A stretch of 64,000 nucleotides of DNA, from positions 186,001 to 250,000 of the forward strand of contig NZ_CP028037.1 of NCBI RefSeq assembly GCF_005491205.1, read 5' to 3'. Shown in pieces: positions 27,171 through 35,127 of this stretch (its first letter is position 1; the number at the start of each line of letters is the position of its first letter). Source of the DNA: Nissabacter sp. SGAir0207 (GTDB lineage Bacteria; Pseudomonadota; Gammaproteobacteria; Enterobacterales; Enterobacteriaceae). The notes beneath the pieces are model-generated. The model was given only the letters and a program-made list of their open reading frames with translations. It was not told the DNA's origin and made no database searches. The translations under genes and the position numbers were made by a program.

Positions 27171-28178
27171 ATGAAAGCGGCTGTCGTGACCCATGACCAT
27201 CGTGTCAACGTAACAGACAAAACCCTGCGCCCGCTGGAGTATGGCGAAGCGCTATTGCAAATGGAGTGCTGTGGCGTGTGCCACACCGATCTGCATGTGA
27301 AAAACGGCGACTTTGGCGACCGCACCGGCGTGATCCTCGGCCATGAGGGGATTGGCGTGGTGAAGGAGATCGGGCCGGGCGTCACCTCGCTCCAGCCGGG
27401 CGATCGCGCCAGCGTTGCTTGGTTCTACCAAGGTTGCGGCCACTGTGACTACTGCAACACCGGCAACGAGACCCTCTGCCGCCAGGTGAAAAACGCCGGT
27501 TACAGCGTGGATGGCGGCATGGCTGAGCAGTGCATCGTGGTGGCCGACTACGCGGTGAAAGTGCCGGACGGGCTGGACTCCGCCGCCGCCAGCAGCATCA
27601 CCTGCGCCGGGGTCACGACCTATAAGGCGGTGAAGAGCAGCCATATCCGCCCCGGCCAGTGGATCGCCATCTACGGTCTGGGCGGGTTGGGCAATTTGGC
27701 GTTGCAGTATGCGAAAAACGTCTTTAACGCCAAAGTGATCGCCATCGACGTCTATGACTCCCAACTGGAATTCGCCGCCGAGATGGGCGCGGATTTGACC
27801 ATCAACTCCCGCACCGAGGACGCGGCGAAGATCATTCAGGAGAAGACCGGCGGCGCCCATGCGGCCGTGGTGACGGCGGTGGCGAAGGCGGCCTTCAACT
27901 CGGCGATTGATGCGGTGCGCGCTGGCGGGCGGGTGGTGGCGGTCGGCCTGCCGCCGGAGTCGATGGATCTCAACATCCCGCGATTGGTGCTGGATGGCAT
28001 TGAGGTGATCGGCTCGCTGGTTGGCACCCGGCAGGATCTGGCCGAAGCATTCCAGTTCGCCGCCGAGGGCAAGGTGGTGCCGAAGGTTACCCGTCGGCCG
28101 CTGGAGGATATCAACGCCATCTTTGAGGAGATGGTACAGGGCAAGATCACCGGCCGGATGGTGATTGACTTCAGCTAA
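27171..28178 (+). CDS. adhP: Zinc-dependent alcohol dehydrogenase AdhP (ethanol/propanol-preferring)
   Basis: 335 residues, near-identical pattern to E. coli AdhP. Catalytic zinc ligands Cys37 and His58 (GHEG motif), structural zinc cysteines 89, 92, 95 and 103, and NAD-binding GLGGLG near 172. Cytosolic NAD-dependent interconversion of primary alcohols and aldehydes. I take the ATG at 27171 with AAGGAG upstream; a GTG 6 bp earlier lies inside that site. Monocistronic, convergent with the FUSC gene. Confidence 0.96.
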   Translation: MKAAVVTHDHRVNVTDKTLRPLEYGEALLQMECCGVCHTDLHVKNGDFGDRTGVILGHEGIGVVKEIGPGVTSLQPGDRASVAWFYQGCGHCDYCNTGNETLCRQVKNAGYSVDGGMAEQCIVVADYAVKVPDGLDSAAASSITCAGVTTYKAVKSSHIRPGQWIAIYGLGGLGNLALQYAKNVFNAKVIAIDVYDSQLEFAAEMGADLTINSRTEDAAKIIQEKTGGAHAAVVTAVAKAAFNSAIDAVRAGGRVVAVGLPPESMDLNIPRLVLDGIEVIGSLVGTRQDLAEAFQFAAEGKVVPKVTRRPLEDINAIFEEMVQGKITGRMVIDFS

Positions 28179-28194
28179 CGCGGCTGAGGTGGGT

Positions 28195-28217
28195 TGGCCG
28201 GGCAGCGCGCCCGGCCA
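28195..28217. terminator. Hairpin between convergent adhP and FUSC genes
   Basis: Stem TGGCCGGGC / GCCCGGCCA, loop AGCGC; no T run on either strand. Possible weak bidirectional terminator. Confidence 0.4.
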
Positions 28218-28222
28218 CGGCC

Positions 28223-30340
28223 TCACTCTGTCGGCACCACCCGCCCCGGCCAGTGGTGCAGCGGGAACAGCGCCAGCCGGATGTTGGAGAGGTAGAACAG
28301 CGGCATAAACAGCGCGCCATCCTGCCGGGCGAGCGCCTCCAGCCTCAATAGCAGTAAGTCCAGCTCGCGCAGCAGCGCCGGGTGTGGGGTAGCCTGCAAC
28401 GTCTTCATTTTTCCCTTAATGAACAGCGCCAGCTCATGGAACATCTGCGCGCTGTTGATCTGGTGGCGCTCCAGCACCTCGCGGTGGCGGGCGTAGAAGT
28501 CATAGCAGTTCGCCCCTAGCCAGGCCTCGGTGATCAGGTCGCCCCCGGCCAACAAGTCCGGCTCCGGGTCGATGCGTTTGCGCGGCAGGATGATGTTCAC
28601 CCGGTCGAGCGTCCGGGAGATGTAGTGCTGGCGCGCCAGCAGCGAGGAGGCGTTGCGCTCAATCTCCTTGATGAAGCGCAGCAGGTCACGCAGCCCCTTG
28701 CGCAGCGCGCGCTTGGCCGTCCAGGCGGGGCGCTTGTTGCGGATAATCGCGGTGACCACCACCGCGAACAGAATGCCGACCATTGCCGACAGCGCGGTAT
28801 TGAGCACGCCCGGCAGGTTGGGCCGGAAGTGGTGGCTCAGCCCGATAAAACCGGGGATCTGGGTGGCGACGCTCAGGCCAATCAGGTTGGTGGAGGGGCG
28901 GGCGATCACCAGCCCCAACGCCAGCAGCCCCGGCGTCAGGATCATCAGCAGCGCCTCAAAGGTGGTCGCCTGTGGGATCAGTAGGGCAATGTAGAGCACG
29001 CTGATCACCAGCGCCATCAGCACGCCCTTGATAAACAGCTTCATCGGCGTGAGCGGGGCATCTGTGCCCGCGAAGAAGGAGGCCAGAATTGCCGCCATCA
29101 TCGGCGCGGTCGCGCCATCCGCCCAGCCGCTGCCGACCCAGAACAGGCAGGAGCCAAAGGTCGCCAAAAAGGCGGTGGAGGCCGACAGCAGCAGCAGCCC
29201 CTTATCAATGTGCCGCTGCGGGCGGGCCTTTCTCGCCAGACTGGTGTCGCCGGAGAGGTCGCTCACCAGCGCGCTGACGCTCTGGTAGGCACCGGCGATG
29301 CGCACAAAGTCCGCCAGCCGCTCCAGCAGACCAATCAGCAGGATGCTCTCTTCGGTGCGTAACTCCCCGGCCTGCCACGCCGCTTTCAATTGCGACTGGC
29401 TGGTGGTGAGCACCTCTTGGATGCCACCGTCGCCGCTGGCCTGCTCGCCCTCATTCAGCCACAGCAAAAATGCCCGCAACGTCTGCGCCACCTGCTCCGG
29501 GAAGCGTACCTGTTGCTCTGCCAGCAGGGTGAGCCGCGCGTCAATGGCCGTCAGGGTCGGGATCAGGTAGGAGAGGTGCTGGTACTGCACGCTGACCAGC
29601 CGGATCAGCTTGCGCGCCGCGTCCCCCTCATAGACACAGTGGGTGATCAGCGTCTCAATCTGGAGCGGGAAGTTGGCCATCTGGATCAGGATCTCCTCAC
29701 GCTCCAGCGACTTATCCTTCGGCCGCACCGTGATCAGCTCGCTGCACAATTTGCGCCCATTTTCGTACCAGGTGCTGACGCTCTGCTCCAGCAAACTGCG
29801 CATCGATACCGGCAATACCAGTTGGTGCACCAGCGTGCTGCACACTATCGCCAGCGTGATCTCCTCAATGCGCGAGATCACCGTCTCCGTGATGCCATCG
29901 GGGGAGGTGACATTGGGGAAGCCCATGATCGCCGCGCTGTAACCCGCCAGCATGAACACATAGCTTTTCGGCGTACGGTCGTGCAGCGACAGGTAGAGGC
30001 AGACCGCCACCCACAGCGAGACACACAGGCTGAACAGCACCGGCGACTCTACCGTGGCCGGATAGATCAAAAAGATAAACAGGCCACCGAGCCAGGTACC
30101 CAGCAGGCGGAATACCGATTTGGAGAGGGTCGAGGCCGAATAGAGCTGCGACACCACATAGACCGTGGTCAGCGACCAGGCGGGTTTTTCAAAGTTAAGT
30201 TCTAAAGAGACAGAGAGGGCAAGAAAGGCGGCCAGACAGGTTTTAACGGAAAACAGAATGGCGTTGTTGGTAAACCACTTCATTGAAAGTTCGTACTCAT
30301 GCACGCTGCGTGGCGCGTATCCTGCCAGAAGGCGAAACAT
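28223..30340 (-). CDS. FUSC-family inner-membrane protein (aromatic acid efflux-like)
   Basis: Up to 705 residues. Two membrane blocks (about 25-180 and 385-535 of the long form), each with several helices, separated and followed by large cytoplasmic helical regions: the architecture of AaeB/YccS-type FUSC proteins, which work with periplasmic adaptors in efflux of aromatic carboxylates. The start is uncertain: the ATG at 30283 (MKWFTNNAILFSVKTCLAAF) matches the usual beginning of the family and would give 686 residues. No AaeA-like membrane fusion partner is adjacent, which is unusual for an AaeB-type pump. Confidence 0.85.
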   Translation of the reverse strand: MFRLLAGYAPRSVHEYELSMKWFTNNAILFSVKTCLAAFLALSVSLELNFEKPAWSLTTVYVVSQLYSASTLSKSVFRLLGTWLGGLFIFLIYPATVESPVLFSLCVSLWVAVCLYLSLHDRTPKSYVFMLAGYSAAIMGFPNVTSPDGITETVISRIEEITLAIVCSTLVHQLVLPVSMRSLLEQSVSTWYENGRKLCSELITVRPKDKSLEREEILIQMANFPLQIETLITHCVYEGDAARKLIRLVSVQYQHLSYLIPTLTAIDARLTLLAEQQVRFPEQVAQTLRAFLLWLNEGEQASGDGGIQEVLTTSQSQLKAAWQAGELRTEESILLIGLLERLADFVRIAGAYQSVSALVSDLSGDTSLARKARPQRHIDKGLLLLSASTAFLATFGSCLFWVGSGWADGATAPMMAAILASFFAGTDAPLTPMKLFIKGVLMALVISVLYIALLIPQATTFEALLMILTPGLLALGLVIARPSTNLIGLSVATQIPGFIGLSHHFRPNLPGVLNTALSAMVGILFAVVVTAIIRNKRPAWTAKRALRKGLRDLLRFIKEIERNASSLLARQHYISRTLDRVNIILPRKRIDPEPDLLAGGDLITEAWLGANCYDFYARHREVLERHQINSAQMFHELALFIKGKMKTLQATPHPALLRELDLLLLRLEALARQDGALFMPLFYLSNIRLALFPLHHWPGRVVPTE

Positions 30341-30639
30341 TCCGCGCTGGGATTAATGATACAAATTATGAATGAATTATTTCATTGATTTTAATGATAA
30401 TTATCTCGATAGCGCCTTTCATTCGCTGGTTATATAGGCGAGAACAATTCATTAGTGATGCTCGGGCTATTCAATCAGGGGCCGTCAGGGTTTCAAATGA
30501 AATAAATTGCCCCAGCAGAAAAATATTCCCCCGCCAACTGCCTGCACCGAATTGAGGCTTTCTTGTATCGCGGGTGACCCATCCTGAGGCACGCTGTGAG
30601 CATGAAAATTTAACCCGTTGTTATTAATGATTATTTTTT
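30341..30639. other. Intergenic region upstream of the guanidine operon
   Basis: No gene. The left part is AT-rich and would hold the promoter of the FUSC gene. A TGCACC-N4-TGAGGC element at 30543-30558, about 95 bp before the sigma-54 promoter, is an imperfect NtrC-like half-dyad in the right place for an enhancer; this is a weak call. Confidence 0.3.
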
Positions 30640-30656
30640 CTGGCACGCTTCTTGCC
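30640..30656 (+). promoter_or_regulatory. Sigma-54 (RpoN) promoter
   Basis: CTGGCACGCTTCTTGCC matches the -24/-12 consensus TGGCAC-N5-TTGC exactly, with GG (30642-30643) and GC (30654-30655) separated by 10 bp. Transcription would start near 30667, just before the riboswitch. It implies activation by an enhancer-binding protein, most likely NtrC under nitrogen limitation. Confidence 0.82.
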
Positions 30657-30697
30657 TCGTTTAGCACAAAGAGCAGCACGACGATCACTGTAAATAG

Positions 30698-30793
30698 CAG
30701 GCTAGGGTTCCGGTCCACAAACGTGGATGGCTGGTCCGAGAGCTGGCGACCTCATCTGGGGTTACACGGCGGGAGAAAAGCCCGGGAGACAGC
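30698..30793 (+). promoter_or_regulatory. Guanidine-I riboswitch (ykkC class) aptamer
   Basis: The conserved blocks of the ykkC/guanidine-I RNA occur in order: GCTAGGGTTCCGG (from 30701), CTGGTCCGAGAGCTGGCGA (from 30731), ACACGGCGGGA (from 30764) and AAAAGCCCGGGAGAC (to 30790). The class binds free guanidinium and switches genes on. It lies in the leader between the sigma-54 promoter and the binding-protein gene of a transporter-carboxylase operon, a classic location for this class. Confidence 0.93.
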
Positions 30794-30825
30794 ACACCAT
30801 TGGTGTCGCGCTGCTCCCATATTTT
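30784..30825 (+). terminator. Riboswitch-controlled terminator hairpin (expression platform)
   Basis: GGGAG (30784-30788) can pair with CTCCC (30814-30818), AGC with GCT, and an inner ACACC/GGTGT stem with loop ATT, followed by the T-rich ATATTTT. The GGGAG strand is part of the conserved aptamer, so ligand-bound aptamer and terminator are mutually exclusive: guanidine would prevent termination. Confidence 0.7.
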
Positions 30826-30846
30826 CGCCAAAACCCGAGGTTTCCC

Positions 30847-31904
30847 ATGAAATGCTTCCGTCTGCTGAGTGTTCCCCTGCTTGCGCTGGCCCTGCTGGCC
30901 ACATCCCCCTCCCATGCCGCCGCCAAAAAAGAGTTCAACCTCTGCTGGACTATCTACGCCGGCTGGATGCCGTGGGGCAACCTGGCTGCCTCCGGCATCA
31001 TGGACAAGTGGGCGGCCAAATATGGCATTCAGGTACACATTACCCAGCTCAATGATTATATCGAATCGGTAAACCAGTACACCGCCGGCCAGTTTGACGG
31101 CTGCACCATGACCAATATGGATGCCCTGACCATCCCGGCGGCGGGCGGCGTTGACAGCACCGCGCTGATCTTAGGGAGCTACTCCGAGGGCAATGATGGC
31201 GTGGTGGTCAAGGGGCAGGGCAAGACGCTGGCTGACCTGAAGGGAATGCGCATCTACCTGCCGGAACTCTCCGTCTCCCACTATCTGCTGGTGCGCGGAC
31301 TGGAGAAAGCCGGGTTGCAGGAGCGCGACGTGACCGTCGTCAACACCTCCGACGCCGATATTGTCTCCGCCTTCGCCACCCGGATGTGAAAGCGGCGGTC
31401 GCCTGGAATCCCCAGCTCTCTGCCATCAAGGCGACGCCGGAGGCCACCGAGGTATTTGACTCCTCCCAAGTGCCGGGCGAGCTGATTGACATGATGGTGG
31501 TCAACACCGAGGTGCTGAAAGATAACCCGGCGCTGGGCAAGGCGCTGACCGGTGCCTGGTTTGAGATGATGTCGCTGATGCAGGCTGGCAATACCGAGGC
31601 GCTGAGTGCGATGGCCGCCGCCTCAGGCACCGATCTCGCCGGGTATCAGGCGCAGCTGAAAACCACCCACCTGTTTTATACCCCCGCCGACAACCTCCGC
31701 TTCGTTACTGGCCCGGCGCTGGCCGACACCATGCAGCGGGTGGCGCAGTTCTCCTTTGACAAGGGGCTGCTGGGCGAGGGGGCCGACAGCGCGGAGTTTA
31801 TCGGGTTGCAGTTCCCCGGCAACGTCACGCGCGGCGACGCGGGCAATGTGAAGCTGCGCTTCGATGACAGCTACCTGAAGATGGCGGCCGACGGCACGCT
31901 GTAA
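30847..31904 (+). pseudogene. ABC transporter substrate-binding protein of the urea/guanidine carboxylase locus, one-base frameshift
   Basis: N-terminal part with signal peptide (MKCFRLLSVPLLALALLATSPSHA) and NMT1/SsuA-type fold (FNLCWTIYAGWMPWGNL) runs to a premature TGA at 31387. The C-terminal part (KAAVAWNPQLSAIKATPEA... to 31904) continues in the next frame. Adding one C to the CCC run at 31379-31381 restores ATPDVKAAVAWNP and a 352-residue protein. The sequence corresponds to the binding protein family found beside urea carboxylase genes. As given it is truncated by half and non-functional; a sequencing error is possible. Preceded by GAGG and the guanidine-I riboswitch. Confidence 0.85.
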
Positions 31905-31927
31905 CAGTGAGAGAAGGAGTCAGCGCT

Positions 31928-32742
31928 ATGCGGCAAATCAATCGCCACCCCAGCCGGGGCCTGCACCTGATGTTGGTGCTGCTGCCCTTTATCCTGCTCA
32001 TCGCTGCTTACTTCATGGGGTCGGCGGTGCGGATGGAGGCCAACCCCATGACAAGCTGCTGCCGGGGCTGTCGCAGATGGCGGCGGCGCTGGAGCGCATG
32101 GCCTTCACCCCGGACAAACGCAGCGGCGACTACCTGTTCTGGCTGGACACCGCCACCAGCCTTGGCAGGTTACTGCTGGGGCTGGGTATCGCCTCGCTGC
32201 TGGGGCTGCTGTTTGGTGTCGCCTCCGGGGTGTTCCCCCTGTGGCGCGCGCCGCTGTCCACCTTTATGACCGTGCTCTCAATGGTGCCGCCCCTCGCCAT
32301 CCTGCCCATCCTGTTCATTGTGTTCGGGCTGGATGAGCTATCGAAAATCATGCTGATTGTGATTGGGGTAACGCCGATGCTGGCGCGTGACCTGGAGCAA
32401 CGCGCCAGAGAGATCCCAGCGGAGATTGTCATCAAGGCGCAGACGCTGGGGGCCAATAGCTGGATCGTGGTGCTGCGGGTGGTGCTACCGCAACTGCTCT
32501 CGCGGCTCATCACCTCGCTGCGCTTGCTGCTCGGCTCTGCCTGGCTGTTCCTGATCTCCGCCGAGGCCATCTCCTCCACGGCCGGGCTGGGTTACCGCAT
32601 CTTCCTCGTGCGCCGCTATATGGCGATGGACGTCATCCTGCCCTATGTCCTGTGGATCACGCTGCTGGCATGGCTGATGGATCTGGCGCTGCGCTACCTG
32701 CACCGTCGCTGTTTCCCTTGGGCGGAGGCCACCCAATCATGA
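31928..32742 (+). pseudogene. ABC transporter permease of the guanidine operon, one-base frameshift
   Basis: The start (MRQINRHPSRGLHLMLVLLPFILLIAAYFM) shifts frame at the CCCC run at 32044-32047 and would end at 32269 with a nonsense tail; the true continuation (MAAALERMAFTPDKRSGDYLFW... to 32742) is in another frame. One extra C gives EANPHDKLLPGLSQMAAALER and a 271-residue BPD_transp_1 permease of the SsuC/TauC type, with the EAA-like loop near AQTLGANSWIVVLRVVLPQ. The main membrane domain could still be made if translation restarted internally at 32077, but it would lack the first helix. Overlaps the ATPase start as ATGA. Confidence 0.83.
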
Positions 32743-33545
32743 GTTTCATCGAGATCAACAATATCTGGCAGCAGTATGGCGACCACGTGGTGCTGGAGAA
32801 CCTCAACCTGCGGGTCAATGAGGGCGAATTCTGCACCATGGTGGGCGCGTCCGGCTGCGGCAAGTCCACCTTCCTGCGCCTGCTGTTGGGGCAGGAGCGG
32901 CCAAGCCGCGGCGCGATTACGCTCGAGGGGGTGCCGCTGCCCGCCGAGCCGGACGCCAGCCGTGGCGTGGTGTTCCAGCGCTACTCGGTCTTTCCCCACC
33001 TCACGGTGCTGGACAACGTCACTGCCAGCCTCGAGTTCTCCCGCGCGCCGCTGACGGGCCGGCTGTTTGGCAAGCACAAGCGCGCGGCGCGGGAGCGGGC
33101 GCAGGCGATGCTGGCGCGGGTCGGGCTGGGCCACGCGCTGGCGAAATACCCGGCACAACTCTCCGGCGGCATGCAGCAACGGCTCGCCATCGCGCAGGCG
33201 CTGATGATGCAGCCGCGCATCCTGCTGCTGGATGAGCCTTTTGGCGCGCTGGACCCCGGCATCCGCAAGGATATGCACCAGCTATTGCTGGAGCTGTGGC
33301 ATGAGACCCGGCTGACGGTCTTTATGGTGACCCACGATCTGGCCGAGGGTTTCCACCTCGGCACCCGGCTGCTGGTGTTCGACAAGGTGCGCATTGATCC
33401 CCATGCGCCCGAGGCTTATGGCGCGCGCATCACCTATGACCTGCCGCTGAACGAAGATCGGCAGCAACAGCGCGGCGTCCTTGCCGCTCCCGGCGTGCAG
33501 CCGGGCGCTCCCTTACCATCCCCTTTACAGGAGTTACTATCATGA
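32739..33545 (+). CDS. ABC transporter ATP-binding protein of the guanidine operon
   Basis: 268 residues from the ATG overlapping the permease stop (ATGA). Complete nucleotide-binding domain: Walker A GASGCGKST (36-44), signature LSGGMQQ (141-147), Walker B ILLLDEP (161-167) and switch His in MVTHDL. Belongs to the nitrate/sulfonate/taurine group that energises SsuC/TauC-like permeases. A C-terminal extension of about 40 residues beyond the usual domain is rich in Pro and Gln. Cotranscribed with the binding protein and permease and with the DUF1989 pair starting at 33542. Confidence 0.92.
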   Translation: MSFIEINNIWQQYGDHVVLENLNLRVNEGEFCTMVGASGCGKSTFLRLLLGQERPSRGAITLEGVPLPAEPDASRGVVFQRYSVFPHLTVLDNVTASLEFSRAPLTGRLFGKHKRAARERAQAMLARVGLGHALAKYPAQLSGGMQQRLAIAQALMMQPRILLLDEPFGALDPGIRKDMHQLLLELWHETRLTVFMVTHDLAEGFHLGTRLLVFDKVRIDPHAPEAYGARITYDLPLNEDRQQQRGVLAAPGVQPGAPLPSPLQELLS

Positions 33546-34267
33546 CGCTCTTCGCGCAAACCCGGACAACCCTCCATCAGGAGACACTGCCCGGCGGCGG
33601 CCACACCTCCTTTATCCTGAAACGCGGGCAGGTGCTGCGCCTGACCGACATTGAGGGCGGCGCCAATGTCAGCCTGATGCTGCTCAACGCCCATGAGAAG
33701 AGTGAGCGGCTGAACCTGCCGGATACGCTGAAGGGGCAGCATACGGCGAAACTGACCGTTGGCCACTGCCTCTACTCGGACATGGGCCGGGTGCTGGCGG
33801 CGATTGTCGCTGACAGTTGCGGCTGGCATGACAGCTTTGGCGGCGTGCTGAATGCCGCGGAAACCGCAGAAAAGTATGGCCAGGGCCGGTATCAGGAGCT
33901 GCGCAACGGCTTCCACCGTAACGGCACGGACAATTTGCTGGTGGAGATGGGCAAGTGGAACCTTGGCATTGAGGATCTGCAAATGGTGCTTAACCTGTTC
34001 AGCAAGGTCACGGTGGACGGGCAGGGCACGTTCCAGTTCCACGCCAACCACTCCCAGCCGGGCGACGCGGTTGAACTGTACGCGCCGATGGATGTGCTGG
34101 TGGTGCTGACCGCCCTGCCGCACCCGATGGATCCCGCCCGCCACTACGCACCGCGCCCGGTGCACCTCGCCTGGCATCTGGCGGAGGAGGGACAGGCCGC
34201 GCTGTGCGAAACCTCGCGCCCGGAGAATGCCCGCGCCTTCCAAAACACCCGCCGGTTCACCCTGTAA
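33542..34267 (+). CDS. Urea (guanidine) carboxylase-associated protein, first of the DUF1989 pair
   Basis: 241 residues, DUF1989 family, of the type called urea amidolyase-associated protein 1. In recent work on bacterial guanidine use, this pair was identified as the two subunits of carboxyguanidine deiminase, converting carboxyguanidine to allophanate and ammonia (established for homologues; inferred here). Motifs include LRLTDIEGGANVSLMLLNAHEKSERLN and DSCGWHDSFGG, whose Cys/His may bind a metal. Preceded by CAGGAG; it overlaps the ATPase stop by 4 bp and lies 12 bp before its partner. Confidence 0.88.
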   Translation: MTLFAQTRTTLHQETLPGGGHTSFILKRGQVLRLTDIEGGANVSLMLLNAHEKSERLNLPDTLKGQHTAKLTVGHCLYSDMGRVLAAIVADSCGWHDSFGGVLNAAETAEKYGQGRYQELRNGFHRNGTDNLLVEMGKWNLGIEDLQMVLNLFSKVTVDGQGTFQFHANHSQPGDAVELYAPMDVLVVLTALPHPMDPARHYAPRPVHLAWHLAEEGQAALCETSRPENARAFQNTRRFTL

Positions 34268-34279
34268 GGAGAAGAGATC

Positions 34280-34915
34280 ATGACCGTGACTACCCATGCC
34301 AGACACGCTGACGATGCCGTTTTCCGCCACACCATCCCGGCGGGCGAACCCTACCTGTTTGAGGTGAAACGCGGCCAGACCGTGCGGCTGCATGATGTGG
34401 AGGGCAATCAGGCAGTGGACACGCTGTTCTACAGCGCCGCCAACCCGCGTGAACGCTATGACGCGCAACGCACGCTGCGCCGCCAGAATAACGCCTACCT
34501 CACCACCGGCAGCGTGCTGTGGTCTAACCTCGGTAACCCGCTACTGACCATCACGGCCGACACCTGCGGGCGCCACGACACCCTGGGCGGCGCCTGCTCG
34601 CAGGAGAGCAACACCGTACGCTATGCGTTGGACACGCGCTCAATGCATAGCTGCCGCGATAACTTCCTCTGCGCCTGCCTGCATGATGGCCGCATGAACA
34701 AGGGCGACCTGACGGCCAACATCAACTTCTTTATGAATGTGCCGGTGACGCCCGATGGCCAACTGACCTTTGAGGATGGCATCTCCGCCGCTGGCAAATA
34801 TGTGGAGCTGCGCGCCGAGCAGGATGTGATCGTGCTGATCTCCAACTGCCCGCAGCTTAACAACCCCTGCAATGGCTGGAACCCAACCGCCGCCGAGGTG
34901 TTGGTATGGAACTGA
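34280..34915 (+). CDS. Urea (guanidine) carboxylase-associated protein, second of the DUF1989 pair
   Basis: 211 residues, DUF1989 family, paralogous to the preceding protein (compare VRLHDVEGNQAVDTLFYSA and DTCGRHDTLGG with the first subunit). Expected second subunit of carboxyguanidine deiminase. The central region HSCRDNFLCACLHDG has closely spaced Cys/His residues suggesting metal binding, and NCPQLNNPCNGWNPT is a conserved C-terminal block. AAGGAG ribosome binding site 8 bp upstream of the ATG. Its last codons overlap a 43-codon frame that may also be translated. Confidence 0.88.
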   Translation: MTVTTHARHADDAVFRHTIPAGEPYLFEVKRGQTVRLHDVEGNQAVDTLFYSAANPRERYDAQRTLRRQNNAYLTTGSVLWSNLGNPLLTITADTCGRHDTLGGACSQESNTVRYALDTRSMHSCRDNFLCACLHDGRMNKGDLTANINFFMNVPVTPDGQLTFEDGISAAGKYVELRAEQDVIVLISNCPQLNNPCNGWNPTAAEVLVWN

Positions 34916-35037
34916 CAGCCTCTGCCCGTCTCTGGCGGCAATTGCGGCGGTGGTGCGTGGAGATGCTGGACGCGCGCGCCGGGCGTTATGCCTATTCGCC
35001 CACCCAGCCGCGCCCACAAGGCGAGCGGCCACGCTGA
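34906..35037 (+). CDS. Possible small basic protein between DUF1989 gene and carboxylase
   Basis: 43-residue frame beginning in the last codons of the DUF1989 gene, with GAGGTG at proper distance before its ATG. The product is Arg-rich at both ends (ARLWRQLRRW near the start, RPQGERPR at the end) with a Trp-containing amphipathic helix. I do not recognise it. It fills most of the otherwise empty 212-bp gap before the carboxylase, which otherwise breaks the tight spacing of this operon. Could be a chance frame. Confidence 0.35.
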   Translation: MELTASARLWRQLRRWCVEMLDARAGRYAYSPTQPRPQGERPR

Positions 35038-35127
35038 AGTAGCCCGACGCCAACGGATCTCCCTCATGGACGGCCATGAGCGGCCTTGAATCTGGCGGGA
35101 CGACCCGCCCCCCTGTGAGCCTGACAC

